A stretch of DNA of 64,000 bases from Pseudomicrostroma phylloplanum (GCA_039545275.1 BCHS01000001.1:7579-71578), one strand, 5' to 3'. Positions 43,101-54,321 are shown, counted from the first letter of the stretch. Numbers and translations: made by a program. The notes: a model not told the origin generated them from the letters alone.

Positions 43101-45645
43101 GACGAGGAGGTGGAGGAGGACTGCGCACCTGCAGTGGTATTGGAGCTGTCGGTACCTCCTTCGCCACCTTGAGCACTCGCGCCTCCGCCAGGTCTGCCAG
43201 TGTCACTGCGCACAAAGCGCGATGGCGTCTCGGCCCCTCCGCCGCCGAGGAGAGTCAGCAAGCCATTGGCAGCGCTCCTTTGCTGATCGTCGATGAAGTC
43301 TGCAAGGGCAGGCAGGCTGCCTCCATCAGCCGCTGACACGGACGCAGAAGGAGTCGAAGGGTCATGGCCGCCTTGTGGAGAAGTCGTCGCAATGGGGCCA
43401 CCTCTACTCTTGGACGCTGCTGAACCGGACGACGAAGAAGGACCCTGAGCGCCCTTGTTGTTGTTGTTGTTGTCTGGCGCTGACCCAGAGCCATTTCGGC
43501 CTTGCGAGGCTGTGCTTGCAGGCTTCGGAGGCGGTCTCATCGTAAAGTCAAAGACGTTGGTGTTGAGCGAGGAATTGGGCGTGCCGGGCGCAATACCCCT
43601 GCCGGGACTGGCGACGAGGGGAGTGTCTCGCGCATTGGAGAAGGCGCTGAGATACGGACTCATGGAAGAGGCGAGGCCCATGCCGGAAAAGGGGGACAAG
43701 GGGCCAGTGGAGACTGCAAAGCGAGGTGGGTCGGCCCGAGAGTGTGGATGCGAGCTGGGCTGCTGACCTTGCTGACCTTGTTGAGGGCCGCTGCCGGTGT
43801 TGTTCTGTGCGTCGGTACCAGCAGGAGCAAGGGTCTGGCTCTGTGAGTTGCCGCCCGAGGCAGACGACTGTGCGGCAAACTCATTGGCAGGATAGGAAAA
43901 AGACGGAGCTCCCGCAGGCGAGGCAGAGCTTGAGAAGCCAGGCAGGCCTACACCGGAACCTACGCCAGCTCCTGCTGCGCCCGCATTGGCTCCCGCGCCC
44001 GAAGAACTCCGGGTCGGATTAGCACTGCCCCCATCCTTGCCAAAGAGGGGCCCCGGTCGAGAGGTAGACGAACCAGGGGCGGGAGACGATCGGCCGTCTT
44101 GATTGTCGGTACCCCAAGGAACAGGTGCGTGGTAAGGGTCGAGCGTGCCTTTGCGCAGGGAGGACTGTCTCGACCCGCCTCCGGTGCTGCCAGAGCGATG
44201 CGTATAAGGAATTGCGTCGCGGTAATGCAGACGGGGGGATGAGTTGCGAGAGCTGACGTTGGACTCGGGGCTAGGTGGGTAGTTGGAGTGGGAATTGTGG
44301 TGGCCAAAGGTGTTGAGGGCATGGTGGATGGCCGACATGAAGCCGTTGGCTCGCGAATAATCGGTATTGGCATTGGCCTGGTTGCCAGCATTGCCATCCT
44401 GGGATGCAGAAGATTGTGGTGGTGCGCTGCTCCCTGCTCCAATTCCGGCGACTCCAGCTCCAGTCCCTGCCTGGCCACTTGAGCCTCCATGTCCGGCTGC
44501 TACAGCGGCTGCCGCCGCGGCAGCCGCGGCTGCATTGGTGGGATGCTGGGAGTAAAAGGGAGGCGGCGGCGGCAGCCCCATGCCTCCAGGGGCACCAGCC
44601 TGAGGGAGGAGAGGTGCAGCTTGACCCGGCTGACTATTGTTTACAAAGTTCCCACTCTGGTTATTGAAATACGGCTGACCTGGTTGCGGTGACTGGTCGC
44701 CACTGCCACCGGCTTGACTACCGCTAGCGCCTCCTCCGCCGCCGCCACCAGCGGCGCCTCCTCCACTGGAGGACGTCTTGCGGGACCTAGCATTGGTGGC
44801 GGATGATGGCTTGCGCGTCTTTTTGGATGCAGCCTCGGCAGCCTCAGCAGACGGCTGCTCGCCTGTGAGGTGATAGTGGCACTGTTTCTTGTGTCGCGAG
44901 AGGACGTCGCTGTGAAAAGTGGGAGGAAGAGGTTTAAGCATATGAAGCCGTCCCTCGCTCTTTTGCAAGCCATCGCATTTGCTCACCTCCTGGAGAAGCC
45001 TTTGCCGCACTCGCACACGAAAGGCCGAATGTCTTGGTCTGTGATGGAGAGGACGTAAGAGTCACATGAAGGTCAGCGCCCATTCGCGTCGGCGTTCACG
45101 CGTTCCTCCAATCTGCCACTGCTGGCGTCCTACTCACGTCTCCTCTCGTGTCTCCGGAGGTACTCGAGCCTGGAATAAGTCGTCTTGCAAGCAGGACACA
45201 CATAGGGGGGACCAGGAGGGTTATCGCCAGCCGAGTGGCTGCCGGCAGTAGCGGATGCGCTGCCACTAGCTTTTGTATTTGATCCCGATGACCTCCGCTG
45301 CGCCTTGCGAGGTGGTGCCTTGGTCTGCTGCCCTCCTGACCCACTTGGGCTCGCGTCGTCTTCCTCGTCTTCGTCGTCGCCATCGTCGTCGGCCTGCTCT
45401 CTCTTCAGAGGCAGTGGCTGCTGTTGTTGCTGTTGCGTGTACGACGGCGGCATATGGAACTGCTGCTGCTGTTGAGGTTGAGACTGCTGCATCGTCCCAT
45501 CGCCTCCCGCCACACCGGCCAATTGCTGCTGCTGTTGCTGCTGGCGTTGTTGTTGCTGCTGTAGTTGCTGATGTGAGTGTTGCATGGCGGCCAAGAAGGC
45601 ACTGGTGGCCGCCTGCTGCTGCTCTTCGGCGGTTGGCGGAGCCAT
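40169..45645 (-). CDS. Very large C2H2 zinc-finger transcription factor with fungal-specific regulatory domain
   Basis: Four exons (minus): 45645-45138, 45038-44987, 44909-41969 and 41884-40169, giving 1738 aa with consistent phases. The zinc fingers are spread over three exons. Finger one is YVCPACKTTYSRLEYLRRHERRH (C-x2-C-x12-H-x3-H), its last His made by splicing. Finger two is FVCECGKGFSRSDVLSRHKKQCH, with an unusual C-x-C spacing. They are preceded by poly-Gln and acidic stretches. About 680 low-complexity residues follow. A fungal-specific transcription-factor-like helical domain spans the end of exon 3 and exon 4 (NPFYLPRSMFKTCYSVTHWH ... FKMDMLMRSF ... YIWRASDAKSFRTAL). This layout matches the Adr1-like group in fungi. 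The C-terminus is Ser/Gly-rich. The 52-nt exon 2 is very short but required to complete both fingers. Regulatory targets unknown. Confidence 0.88.
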
Positions 45646-46508
45646 TTCGGGCGAGGGTCGACGAGGAGAAGGAGCGAGGGAGGCGAGCCACGTGCGGGTG
45701 AAACCGAGAAAAACCCTTTAGGAAGTCCTACCGTGACCCACACACGCCTGGAGAACAGGAGCGAACAGAGGCCGAGGTGGATGGAGACGGGCCCTCTGCA
45801 AGTGAAGAGTGCGGGGAAGCGGGTGCTGTGCGGAGGAGTTGGTGCTCGTGGTGCGTTACGCGGGAAGGACTGGTGAGAAGTGGAGTAGAGGTGGTGAAGT
45901 GGAGAGGGAGATTTGCGACGAGTGGAGCGAATCGCGGGCGCAAAAGCGGGCGGGCGGGGCGCACGCAGGGGCAGGGCGAAGGGCAGGCGAAGGCCGAGGA
46001 GAGGGTGGGGGATAGCGCGCGTGGGCAGTAAGAGGTGCGAGGTGCGAGTGAGGGCGTAGTATCTGACCTTGGCGGCGGTGCTTGTAGTCAGTGGTAGCCG
46101 CAGGGAAGGGCACTGATTGTCGCCCTGGGCTCAATGCTGACGGCGGCGGTGAGGCGGTGAGTGAGCTCGCGAGCGTGGTAGCGTCAGCCACTGTGCTGCT
46201 GTGCGGCTGGGCGGGGCGTCCTGGCGGCTCGGCAGCGGCGGCAGGACAGACCAAGGGCAGCAGGGCACAGAGGTGACCGAGGCAGTGAGGCAGCGAGGGA
46301 GCGCGCGCGCATGCCTGCCCTGCCCTGTCTGCCGCCTTGCCCGGGCCGGAATCTCAAATTGACGACGCGGGGAAGCACAGGCGAGGCGAGGCGAGGCGAG
46401 CGAGTCAGATCAACACCTCGTCGAGGGTGTTCTTTCCGCAATACCATCATCCCTCGCTTCTAGTAGTATACCGCATCGGCTCGACTCCCCCACCCCCGGT
46501 CACCGGCC
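45646..46508. promoter_or_regulatory. Divergent GC-rich intergenic region
   Basis: This 863-bp gap lies between the starts of the C2H2 factor (minus) and the TPX2-like gene (plus) and presumably holds both promoters. Purine-rich on the plus strand at 45760-46030. An AGGCG-type microsatellite lies at 46380-46400. No coding content supported. Confidence 0.35.
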
Positions 46509-48932
46509 ATGTCTCGCAGGCATCGACTGGCAGCAGTCAGCGATAGCATCATGGCTTCGCCTGGGCTATGGTCCCCCACGCGAGCCGCGGCAGACGACAG
46601 CATGTCCATGCTCATGGATACCTCGCTCCCTTTGCAGACAGGTACGCGTACGCGTGCTCGGGCGCGTGCCGACAAGGTAGCCTCCTCCTCGGCCTCCTCT
46701 TCGCAACTCTCACCTCGAAAGGATATTGACGCGCTGGATGACGAGCAGCTGGAAGCATTGGCGTGGAAGACGATGCTGGACGGAGGAGCAAAGTGGGGGA
46801 AGCAGGAGAGGGAAGATAGCAACGAGACGCTCCAGCCCTCGAGCTCCGCCGTTACACCAGCACGCGCCCTACCCCTGCAAGTGGTCGCTTCTCCCAATGT
46901 CGAAGTGCGTAGGAGGAAGACGCCTCGCAAGTCTCTACACCCCTCGAGCGACTCCTCGTCATCGGCAGCTCTCGATGCGCTCGCGGTTCCTTCGTCGTCC
47001 TCCTCCTCCAGGCGGCCCCTCAAGGAGAGTCGAGAGGAGAGGCGACAGAGGCTCGGATTGGCGGGTGCCGCAGACAAAGATCAGAAGCAGGAAGAGGACG
47101 GGGAAGAGCAAACTCTTCGAGCAACTTCCACCGCCCAGGACTCTCCCCCACGAGCAGCTGTCCCCTCCTCGCCAAGCAAGCGCACCCTCCCATCCATGCT
47201 CCCCTTTTCCCCTTATCACAGGAAACAGCGTCCCAAGACGGAAGCCCCGCTGCCCATTGCTCTTTCCTCTTCGCCCTTTGGCGCTGAGCGTCAGAGCGAG
47301 CGACCCAGCGAACTCGTCAAGCTCCTCGGCAAAGGCAGGTCCACCACTCCCGCGGGGCCCAATGAGGAACATCAGCCACACCCCTTACAGTCAGCTACAC
47401 CTCCTGCCAAGGTCTCGTGGCTGAAGAAAGGTGGTAGACTTCCGCCTCGTGCACTGGACGACGATGGGGATCTGAAACAGAGACCGTTCCGAGCAGAGAA
47501 GCGTGAAGAGGAGGTGCGCGCAGAGAAGCGCGAAGACGAGATGAAGACGGAGAAGAAGGAGGGGGAGGAGGGTACACCTCGCGCGGTCGAGAAGCCGGAG
47601 ACAGAGAAGATTGCAACTGAGCAGCCAAGGGTCTCTTCTGCTCGACGTGAACGTACATCAAGTCGAAGGCCTCAACCTGCCATTGCGCCTGTCAAGAGCG
47701 TGCCTGCACCCGCGCCTACGCCCGCGCCTGCACATCAACCGAGTCACTCGTCCACGAGCAAAGAGGAGGAGGAGGAGGTGGCGGCGACTTCGATCGCACT
47801 GGCACCTCAAGATGAGACTACTCCCACGACAATCATCAACGAGACGCCCGCGCCCGGAAATCGTACCTCGCCTCGACGTCCCGAATTGCGCCGAGCTTCA
47901 ACGCCTCCCCTTCTGAACAAGGACGTGGGCACGGAGCCACTTCCAACGATCTCCCCCGAGGATGCTGAGTCACAGACCGTGGAAGAGCGCAAGAAGAGTG
48001 TGCCAGTCGTCAAGAAGGGCAAATCCGAGCACGCCACCGTCGCGGTAGAGGCCAAGAAGGTCAAGTCCAAGAAGCAGACGACTGCGCCAGCCCCAGCTCT
48101 CGTACTTGCACCTGCATCGGCAGCAGTAGCATCTCGTCTCGCTCCACCACTATCTGCTCTCGCGCCGCTCCCTCCCATCGCCTCCAGCAGCGGCAGTGCC
48201 ACTCGTAGACTCACTCGAGTCTCACGAGCCCCTGCCACGATCTCGCAACATGCCAGCGCCGAAGTTCCGCTCGGCTTCCGTAAGACGTCAACAGGCAATC
48301 TAGTCCCTCTTGCCCCCTCCGCCGAGCCCTCTGCTTACGTCCCCGCCTCGGACCACTTCGCCAAACTCCTCGCGCAGGCCGAGGAAGAAGAAAAGCGACT
48401 CCGCAGCAGAAGCGAGGCTATCAAGGCACACGCCGTGCCGGATTACCTGGCGAAGAGGCGTGCGGAGATTGAGAGGGAGAGCGCGGAGACGCTCAAGCGA
48501 GAGGTGGAGTTCATGAGGGAGAAGGAGCTTCGTGGACTCAGCGGCCACGGAAGCGCCTCCACCGCTGTCAAGAAACACCTTCCCTCTGGCCTCCTAGGCG
48601 CCCGTCCTCCGCCCACCGCCAAGGCCCCTCCCACCAAGACCCAGCCCTTCGTCTCCTCCCTCGAGACTCGTCGTCTAGAGCGCCGCGCCTACGAGTCTAA
48701 GCGCGCCGCACGTGATGCCCTGCTGGAGGAGGAGCGGGCCAAGGTGCGCGAGGAGAAGAGGCGTCTGGAGTCTGAAGAGGTCAAGAGGGAGAGGGAGAGA
48801 AGGATCCCAAAGGCTAATCCGGTGCCGGACTTTATCTATGGCGGAGGAACATCCAAGGTGGAGGCGGTGCGAGGGAGGGGGGCGAGCGGAAGCGCAGCGG
48901 GAGCGGGTGTGGCAGGAAAGAGGAAGAGGTGA
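46509..48932 (+). CDS. TPX2-like spindle/microtubule-associated protein
   Basis: Single exon, 807 aa, from an ATG in good context. About 600 residues are disordered, with Ser/Pro, Glu/Lys and Ala/Pro runs and scattered short SP/TP sites. The C-terminal ~110 residues resemble the TPX2 repeat: a charged helix beginning LETRRLERRAYESKRA, then EERAKVREEKRRLESE, ending in RRIPKANPVPDF, close to the family's K-A-x-P-x-P-x-[FW] signature. An earlier related segment is AVPDYLAKRRAEIERESAE. TPX2 family proteins bind microtubules and activate Aurora kinase; Aurora-binding residues cannot be recognised here. Length is close to vertebrate TPX2, but similarity is confined to the C-terminal end, so another microtubule-binding role is possible. 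Confidence 0.6.
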   Translation: MSRRHRLAAVSDSIMASPGLWSPTRAAADDSMSMLMDTSLPLQTGTRTRARARADKVASSSASSSQLSPRKDIDALDDEQLEALAWKTMLDGGAKWGKQEREDSNETLQPSSSAVTPARALPLQVVASPNVEVRRRKTPRKSLHPSSDSSSSAALDALAVPSSSSSSRRPLKESREERRQRLGLAGAADKDQKQEEDGEEQTLRATSTAQDSPPRAAVPSSPSKRTLPSMLPFSPYHRKQRPKTEAPLPIALSSSPFGAERQSERPSELVKLLGKGRSTTPAGPNEEHQPHPLQSATPPAKVSWLKKGGRLPPRALDDDGDLKQRPFRAEKREEEVRAEKREDEMKTEKKEGEEGTPRAVEKPETEKIATEQPRVSSARRERTSSRRPQPAIAPVKSVPAPAPTPAPAHQPSHSSTSKEEEEEVAATSIALAPQDETTPTTIINETPAPGNRTSPRRPELRRASTPPLLNKDVGTEPLPTISPEDAESQTVEERKKSVPVVKKGKSEHATVAVEAKKVKSKKQTTAPAPALVLAPASAAVASRLAPPLSALAPLPPIASSSGSATRRLTRVSRAPATISQHASAEVPLGFRKTSTGNLVPLAPSAEPSAYVPASDHFAKLLAQAEEEEKRLRSRSEAIKAHAVPDYLAKRRAEIERESAETLKREVEFMREKELRGLSGHGSASTAVKKHLPSGLLGARPPPTAKAPPTKTQPFVSSLETRRLERRAYESKRAARDALLEEERAKVREEKRRLESEEVKRERERRIPKANPVPDFIYGGGTSKVEAVRGRGASGSAAGAGVAGKRKR

Positions 48933-49426
48933 ATCCAGCGCGGTGGAGAGGACAAGGCCGAAAGAGGTGGATGCAGCGTAGTGGAGGGTGACGAAGTCGG
49001 AGAGATGGAGAGATGAAGAGGATTGGCCGGAGTGATCGAGAGGCTCTATTGAAGCGCACGGTCGATGGCTCTGTCCGCCGGCCCAGCCAGACAGACAGTC
49101 AGACAGAACCCCCCGCTGAATACCCCACATATACCACGTCGAGCGCACAGACGCCAAAAGACATCCCTCGCTGTACTTAGTAATTCTCTACATACACAAC
49201 TAAGTTGTCGTCAGCCTATAGATAGTATACCTCAGTCCCGTCATCGTCGGTGGCCGAGTGATGGAGGCTGCCCGTCTCCGACCACGGCATGTAGGCAGCC
49301 CCCTGCAGATGACGGCGCATCCGCTTCCCAGGCACAAAAAGACGCGCGCGCGCAGGGCTGGTCTTCGCATCAGCGTCGGCCTGGACATGTTCGTACGACC
49401 TACGAGGTGCAAAAACAAAAAGATAA
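48933..49426. other. Intergenic at the left side of the gene-poor island
   Basis: About 490 bp between the TPX2-like stop and the tRNA. No gene. The last 16 bp hold the tRNA terminator. Confidence 0.5.
49411..49421 (-). terminator. Pol III terminator of tRNA-Phe
   Basis: On the minus strand two runs of five T (49421-49417 and 49415-49411) follow the tRNA 3' end by five bases, the usual pol III termination signal. Confidence 0.8.
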
Positions 49427-49526
49427 TGCCGTGAACCGGGATCGAACCAGTGACCTTGAGAAGCCTCGAATGGCTTGTATAACCGAATACTTCAGTCTCA
49501 CGCTCTCCCAACTGAGCTATCCCGGC
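49427..49526 (-). tRNA. tRNA-Phe (anticodon GAA) with 27-nt intron
   Basis: One hundred nucleotides: 73 nt of mature tRNA plus an intron at 49489-49463, just 3' of the base after the anticodon, as in other nuclear tRNA genes. The D arm is GCTC-AGTTGGGA-GAGC, the anticodon stem TGAGA/TCTCA, the anticodon loop CTGAAG plus T, and the T arm ACTGG-TTCGATC-CCGGT. No CCA is encoded, as expected in a eukaryote. The acceptor stem GCCGGGA/TCACGGC has one mismatch (position 5 G against 68 A), where a C would pair. The gene is the outer part of the inverted repeat 49442-49680, and a 13-14-nt copy of its D-arm sequence lies 27 bp upstream. Confidence 0.92.
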
Positions 49527-49680
49527 GATTACTCCCAACTGAGCTGATTGTGATTGTTTTCGCAGCTTGGACATAGATGTAGTCCATGATGGCCATTGAC
49601 ATCTCCCATTCTCACCAAAATTGTAGCTTAGAGCTCAGCTCCATGCGCGGGCCATCAGCAGGCCCACCCGAAGGAACGGC
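49442..49680 (-). repeat. Inverted repeat copy A (tRNA-Phe plus 5' flank)
   Basis: About 239 bp, nearly identical in reverse orientation to 54322-54561. It spans most of the tRNA-Phe gene plus about 155 bp of its 5' flank, ending near GGAACGGC. A handful of substitutions separates the copies (about 95 percent identical by eye). Confidence 0.9.
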
Positions 49681-50039
49681 CCGCCTGGCAGGAACAGCCG
49701 CGAACGCACATTGCCGCCCAGTCCTCGCGGACTCCCGGGACACTGTGCGAAGACCGTACGGCAACGTGCGCCACAGTGAGTACATAAAGGAGCTCAATCA
49801 AGCAAGGGCAGAGTGAGGCGAGGGGCGAAAGAAGAGGGACGATCAGGGAAGTGACGAAAGCGCGGGAGGATACGGATGGGGGTGCAGGGGAAGAAGCAGC
49901 CGATCTAGGAGTCGGTATACAAAGAGGCTCATACGGCGTGTGGGGAAGGAAGGGAAGAGTGAGGTGGAAGAGCGTCAAGAGATCAGATTGAGGATGTGAG
50001 AGACAGGAGATGAAGAAATTTAAAGAATGCTGGACGGTG

Positions 50040-50290
50040 CGCCGCCCAGCCTATCCTTCTCTTGCTCTCTTGTTCTCTCCCCTTTGCTGCCCTCTCTTTC
50101 GCTCTCCTCTCCTGCTCTCGCCTCTTCTCCAAGCTTTTCCTCATCCTCTTCTGCTTTATCCCTGCCTACCTCTCCCTCATCTTCTCTTCTCGGTCCCTTT
50201 CCCTCTCTTTTCGTTCGAGTTCCTTTCTCGCCTTGTCCTGCTCCGACCTTGCCCGATTCTCAGTGGCTTTTTCCTTGGCCACTTCCCGAC
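50040..50290 (+). repeat. Pyrimidine-rich tract
   Basis: About 250 bp almost wholly C and T on the plus strand. It holds long but uninformative frames in all phases. No gene inferred. Confidence 0.6.
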
Positions 50291-50449
50291 GTATGAGGTG
50301 CGGCGGTACCCTTTTGCATCAGGATCACCTCCCCCGGTGAAAGGGCCATTCGAGAACGTACTGCAGCTGCTGCTTGAGTGGTCAAGCGTCGGCAGCCAAA
50401 TGGACCTGCTCAATGGTCTAGGTGTCCCAATGTTTGACCTCGAAGCCTT

Positions 50450-51072
50450 TCACTTGCGTGACCTCTTCCTGTAGGGCAGCGGCTGCCGCGAACGACAGCC
50501 TCTCTGCAACGAGTCTCTCTGCGAATCCCGACTTTGGGCTTGCCACGGACGCAACATCACGTTCTTTAAGGCCTCTTGTGGCTCGGATACTTGATCACTT
50601 TCTTCGACGGTGTCGGCACGGTTGGTCCCCTCATAAACATTGAGGTCATCATAAGGGTACAAGTCGTCGTCGAATTTGTCGTTGCGGATGAGCCTATCAT
50701 GCTGACCTGCACCGTACGGGAAAGGGCCGACTCCTTGCAACGGCTGGTAGTGGCGCTTGATTTCGTCAATCTGACAGGGCGATTCAGGCTGCCACAATTC
50801 AAATCGACTATCATCCACCAGCCTGCGAACTCCCGTGTCCTGACGAACAGGTACGAATGTGTGCAGCCGCACTCAGAGGAGAGTAATTGCTGCTGCCGAA
50901 AGCTTAGAGCGATGCTTACGCCAATTGCCTGCAGGTGAGCCAGAACATCGTCGCAAAGAGTTTCGTCGTGGTTGAAGGCCCATGCCAAGTCATACTGGAC
51001 GGCTGACAGACCGAGCAAAGGGATCAGAGCGAATGGCCTCCCGTCCAGGCCTCTGCGAGATGCATCCTTCAT
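50450..51072 (-). CDS. Unrecognised two-exon protein in the gene-poor island
   Basis: Exons 51072-50920 and 50839-50450 (minus) give 180 aa. The 80-nt intron has a GTAAGC donor and a TTCGTCAG acceptor, both in phase 0. Exon 1 starts at an ATG and reads MKDASRRGLDGRPFALIP, then LSAVQYDLAWAFNHDETL. Exon 2 reads DTGVRRLVDDSRFELWQP, then acidic sequence such as KFDDDLYPYDDLNVYEG, and a basic C-terminus ending in YRKRSRK. Composition is protein-like with little low complexity, unlike the surrounding sequence. No family is recognised; no signal peptide or membrane segment is visible. It could be a species-specific gene or the remnant of a larger one. Confidence 0.45.
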
Positions 51073-51309
51073 GATGATGAGTCCTTGGCTGGGAAGAGAG
51101 GCTTAAAAGAAAACCCATGCAAGCATCTGTCGTGAGGCGAGCGCCTGCCCAACTCGCGCGCTGCGTTGTCGACGAAATACACTTTGGTGGACAGAGTCTG
51201 ACCACACGCTACTTGCTGTGGTACTGTGGTCCGGTGACGGCTTCATACCCCTCACCTATCTCTCGCTGATCGCTTGCACTTCCTGAGGAAGCACAACGGG
51301 TCCGGACTA

Positions 51310-52104
51310 TTAAGGCGGCCGTAGCCTGCCCAATCGAGGCAAGCGCTGCCGACAGAACAAGAAGGAATCAGAGCGGGCTTCAAAAGAGCAATATAGGCGT
51401 TGTTGGGGTTGAGAGGCATCGCCCTTGTGACAGCCAAAGCCAGAGATTGCATCCGGATTTTCCAGAGCGTTGCTGCCACAATTGTCCCTTGCCGATTGCT
51501 GCTCCATCAACGCCGTCGCGCAGTTCGTCAAATGGCAACGTTGACGCATCTGCGATGACAGTGACAATCTCGTAGCATCGCATTTTGCTGTTGGAGCAAC
51601 GGTAGTCATGATCGATGAGGTGAGTTGTGGGAGTGCCTTTGCAGTATCGCCATGGTGCAGCAGTTGCTTCACTGGCTCTGCATTGACAGCGTACAGTATC
51701 AGACTCATATCCAGAACTTGATGGTGTTCGCCCACACTGCTGTACAGGATGAGCTGAGGCGAACGCTTCGAACACGACTCGTATGTCCAGGTCAGAAAGA
51801 GCCCCTCGTTCGCGAATGTAGCAGGAGACCTCTTGCCGAGAGCACTGGGAGACTGCCAAATGCAAGCGGTGTCTCTGTGACGCTGCGAGGATATCGCAGG
51901 TGCAGCAGCGGCGGCGGCAAGGGGCGCAGTGATGCGCGAAGAAGCGGTGACGGCAGTGCTATCGGTAGTGGTGGCCTCGTTGACGCCAGAGAGAGGCATG
52001 ACACCTCGAGTGGTTAGAGGGGCGAGAGAATGTCCACGGGCCAAGGTGATGAACACGTCGGGACATCGAGCGACAATGCTTGCTCTGTCTTCTAGAGGGG
52101 CCAT
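51310..52104 (-). CDS. Open frame of unknown status in the gene-poor island
   Basis: A 264-residue frame from the ATG at 52104. The middle (SPQLILYSSVGEHHQVLD, then VNAEPVKQLLHHGDTAKA) reads like protein. The other two frames near 51.3-51.6 kb are also open and protein-like (for example MQSLALAVTRAMPLNPNN), so exon boundaries or frameshifts are possible and I cannot settle a model. No domain recognised. It may be a decayed gene. Confidence 0.25.
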   Translation of the reverse strand: MAPLEDRASIVARCPDVFITLARGHSLAPLTTRGVMPLSGVNEATTTDSTAVTASSRITAPLAAAAAAPAISSQRHRDTACIWQSPSALGKRSPATFANEGLFLTWTYESCSKRSPQLILYSSVGEHHQVLDMSLILYAVNAEPVKQLLHHGDTAKALPQLTSSIMTTVAPTAKCDATRLSLSSQMRQRCHLTNCATALMEQQSARDNCGSNALENPDAISGFGCHKGDASQPQQRLYCSFEARSDSFLFCRQRLPRLGRLRPP

Positions 52105-52362
52105 GGCACGATGTGCTCGCTCTTGCTGAAGGATGTCAGGAAGGGTAGTAGTTGTAACGGCCTGCGGAGATGAGGGCGACCACGGGAGCGGGAGGTGGGG
52201 AACGAGGGAGAGGGGGGATTGAGGCGGGAGATTAAGGTGCAGCGCCCGCCAAAGATGATGGGAACCGTGCCGACCCAGCACTACCAATATCAAAGCACTT
52301 CTGGCATTCCCTCGATGTCTGCTTCGGCAGTTTATTACCTTTCAACATCTTTCCTCTGATCA

Positions 52363-52455
52363 TCATCCATCATCTTTCAGCTGCTCGAGCTCGCCTTCCA
52401 TCATCAGCAGGCGCATGATTTCGAAGTGACGGTGCTGGCGTGATAGGGAAACCAT
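52363..52455 (-). other. Small open frame or terminal exon
   Basis: Thirty codons from an ATG to a TGA, encoding MVSLSRQHRHFEIMRLLM followed by MEGELEQLKDDG. The charged helical ending looks like a genuine protein C-terminus, perhaps the last exon of a broken gene. No upstream exon could be joined with confidence. Confidence 0.25.
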
Positions 52456-54321
52456 CGTGGCCGGATGGCGGAAAAGAGAGGATCGAGAGGTTGAAAGGCG
52501 AAGCGTAGCGCCTTTGTGACTCGTGTTCGTTGACTACGAAAGGATATTCATGGTATCAGCGGGTTAGAAGCTAGACGATAAAGTCTGAACACCACTTCTT
52601 TTCCGGTCGAGAGCCTCTGAAGTCCACAGAGCACATGAAAGTCTACATTGCCACTCCCTGCCTATAGCAAGAGGATGTTCCGAGCGTCAACGTGTACGAT
52701 GTACCTGCCAGAGTCAGGTGTGAAAGAAATGGTATAGGGCGGTCTGAGGTGAAAGAAGCAAAGAGTGCTAATATTACAGGTGAGAGGTAGATGTATAAGT
52801 GCCAGGCTCAGGCGTCTAGGGCCCGTGTCCTGGTCACGAACTCTGCCTACAGTACCTTCCTTGTCGTATGGTATAGATTGATACATCTCGGACTGATATC
52901 CTCCTTTCTGCCCGCAGTGAAAGGAAGCCCAGGGCGCCAAAGCGCCTATTCTCGTGGTCCTGCGGCCGTAGCCTCGACGCAGCGGCAGCAGACGCTCGTC
53001 ACTCTCGTGACTCGACTGCCTCGTGCCGTTAGCCTCTTCGCTCCTGAACAACCGAGAACGTCAACCGTGCCTTGTATCGAAAGAACACATTGGGCCCCCC
53101 TCCTCGTCGTCACCGATGTGACGCCGCGATCGGTCAAAGAGAGCGCATTTCTTCCCAGTGCGAGCGGACATTCGGCGTGCACGCTTGATGGACAATAAAG
53201 GTCAACGTTTCTGGATTATAGCTACGACAATCGCTTGAGACTAGGACCGCCGTGAAGCGATTCCGATCAGAGCCACGAGAGACCGCCTCGGACCTGTACG
53301 ATGAGAATCCACTCCAAATGCGACTGCAGCAGATATCTGTGCTTATAAGGTATGGCCCCTCCCCCGCTATCCCGCCTCTCGCGCGACTCGCGACTGGCTC
53401 GACGCTGAGCGTCGTGACACCGTAGCGCCTCGTAGACTGAACTGCAAACGTTCGGCCGTACCTTGCGACGCCAGCGTCAGTCTGATCCTCGAGGTTGGCT
53501 CGCCGCTGGTTTCACTCTTCCTGTACCTGTTACAGATTCTCTCGCGCGTGAAAGTGTAGTATCACGAGGCACACGCCATCTTCCGGCTTATGAAGGGTGT
53601 TCGGTGGTGGATTCTTGAAAATGACATTGCATCGATTCATCAGATGAGCGACAGCCCTTTGTGGCGCCTTGCTTGTGGCTTTCCGTCTTCTGCTCTCGTT
53701 TCCCCATGACGAGATGCGGTAGAGGCCTCTGTGTATCACCGCTACGCTACGTATACCTCCAAGAGCAGACTACGTTCAGGTGTGACTGCTCTCTATGCCA
53801 ACTCATCGAATCTCGAAGTCAAAGATATGGCAGATTCGTACACGACAGTTGCCCACCTGGTAGATCCACCTCAGCCTTTTTCAATGGTCACATAGCGCTA
53901 CATGACTTCGATTTGAAGCTCTATCCCATCGCTCAGGAACGGAGCCGTCAGGGCATCTACCTGCAGATCTCGATATACCGCACCCACAGCGTTCTTCCTT
54001 GGGATCTACCTTGTCCTACGCCACGCGTCGCACACCTCTTGTGATGCCGTAGAAGATCGCGATGGTGCCCGGTTAGAGGCCCTCCATGCCAGCGAATTCG
54101 GACACCAGCCGGCCAAGACAAGTGACACTCACGCTGTGTAGAGAAGCTTCCCAGAATCTAAAGTGTGGGGCGATGAGCTTCTTTGGGAAGGGTAGCGAGC
54201 CAAAAGCTACGTTTGGCGTAGACACCCCGATTGGCTCCCTCGACGATCGAGACACCCGTCTCCGTTCTGGCCGGAGCAGAGACTCTGCCGTTCATCGCGG
54301 TTGACCGATAAGGTGGTGCGT

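Noticed and set aside
49681..54321. Transposase, integrase or reverse transcriptase in the island
   Set aside because: No catalytic motifs of these enzymes were recognisable in any frame; the mobile-element idea rests only on the flanking repeats.
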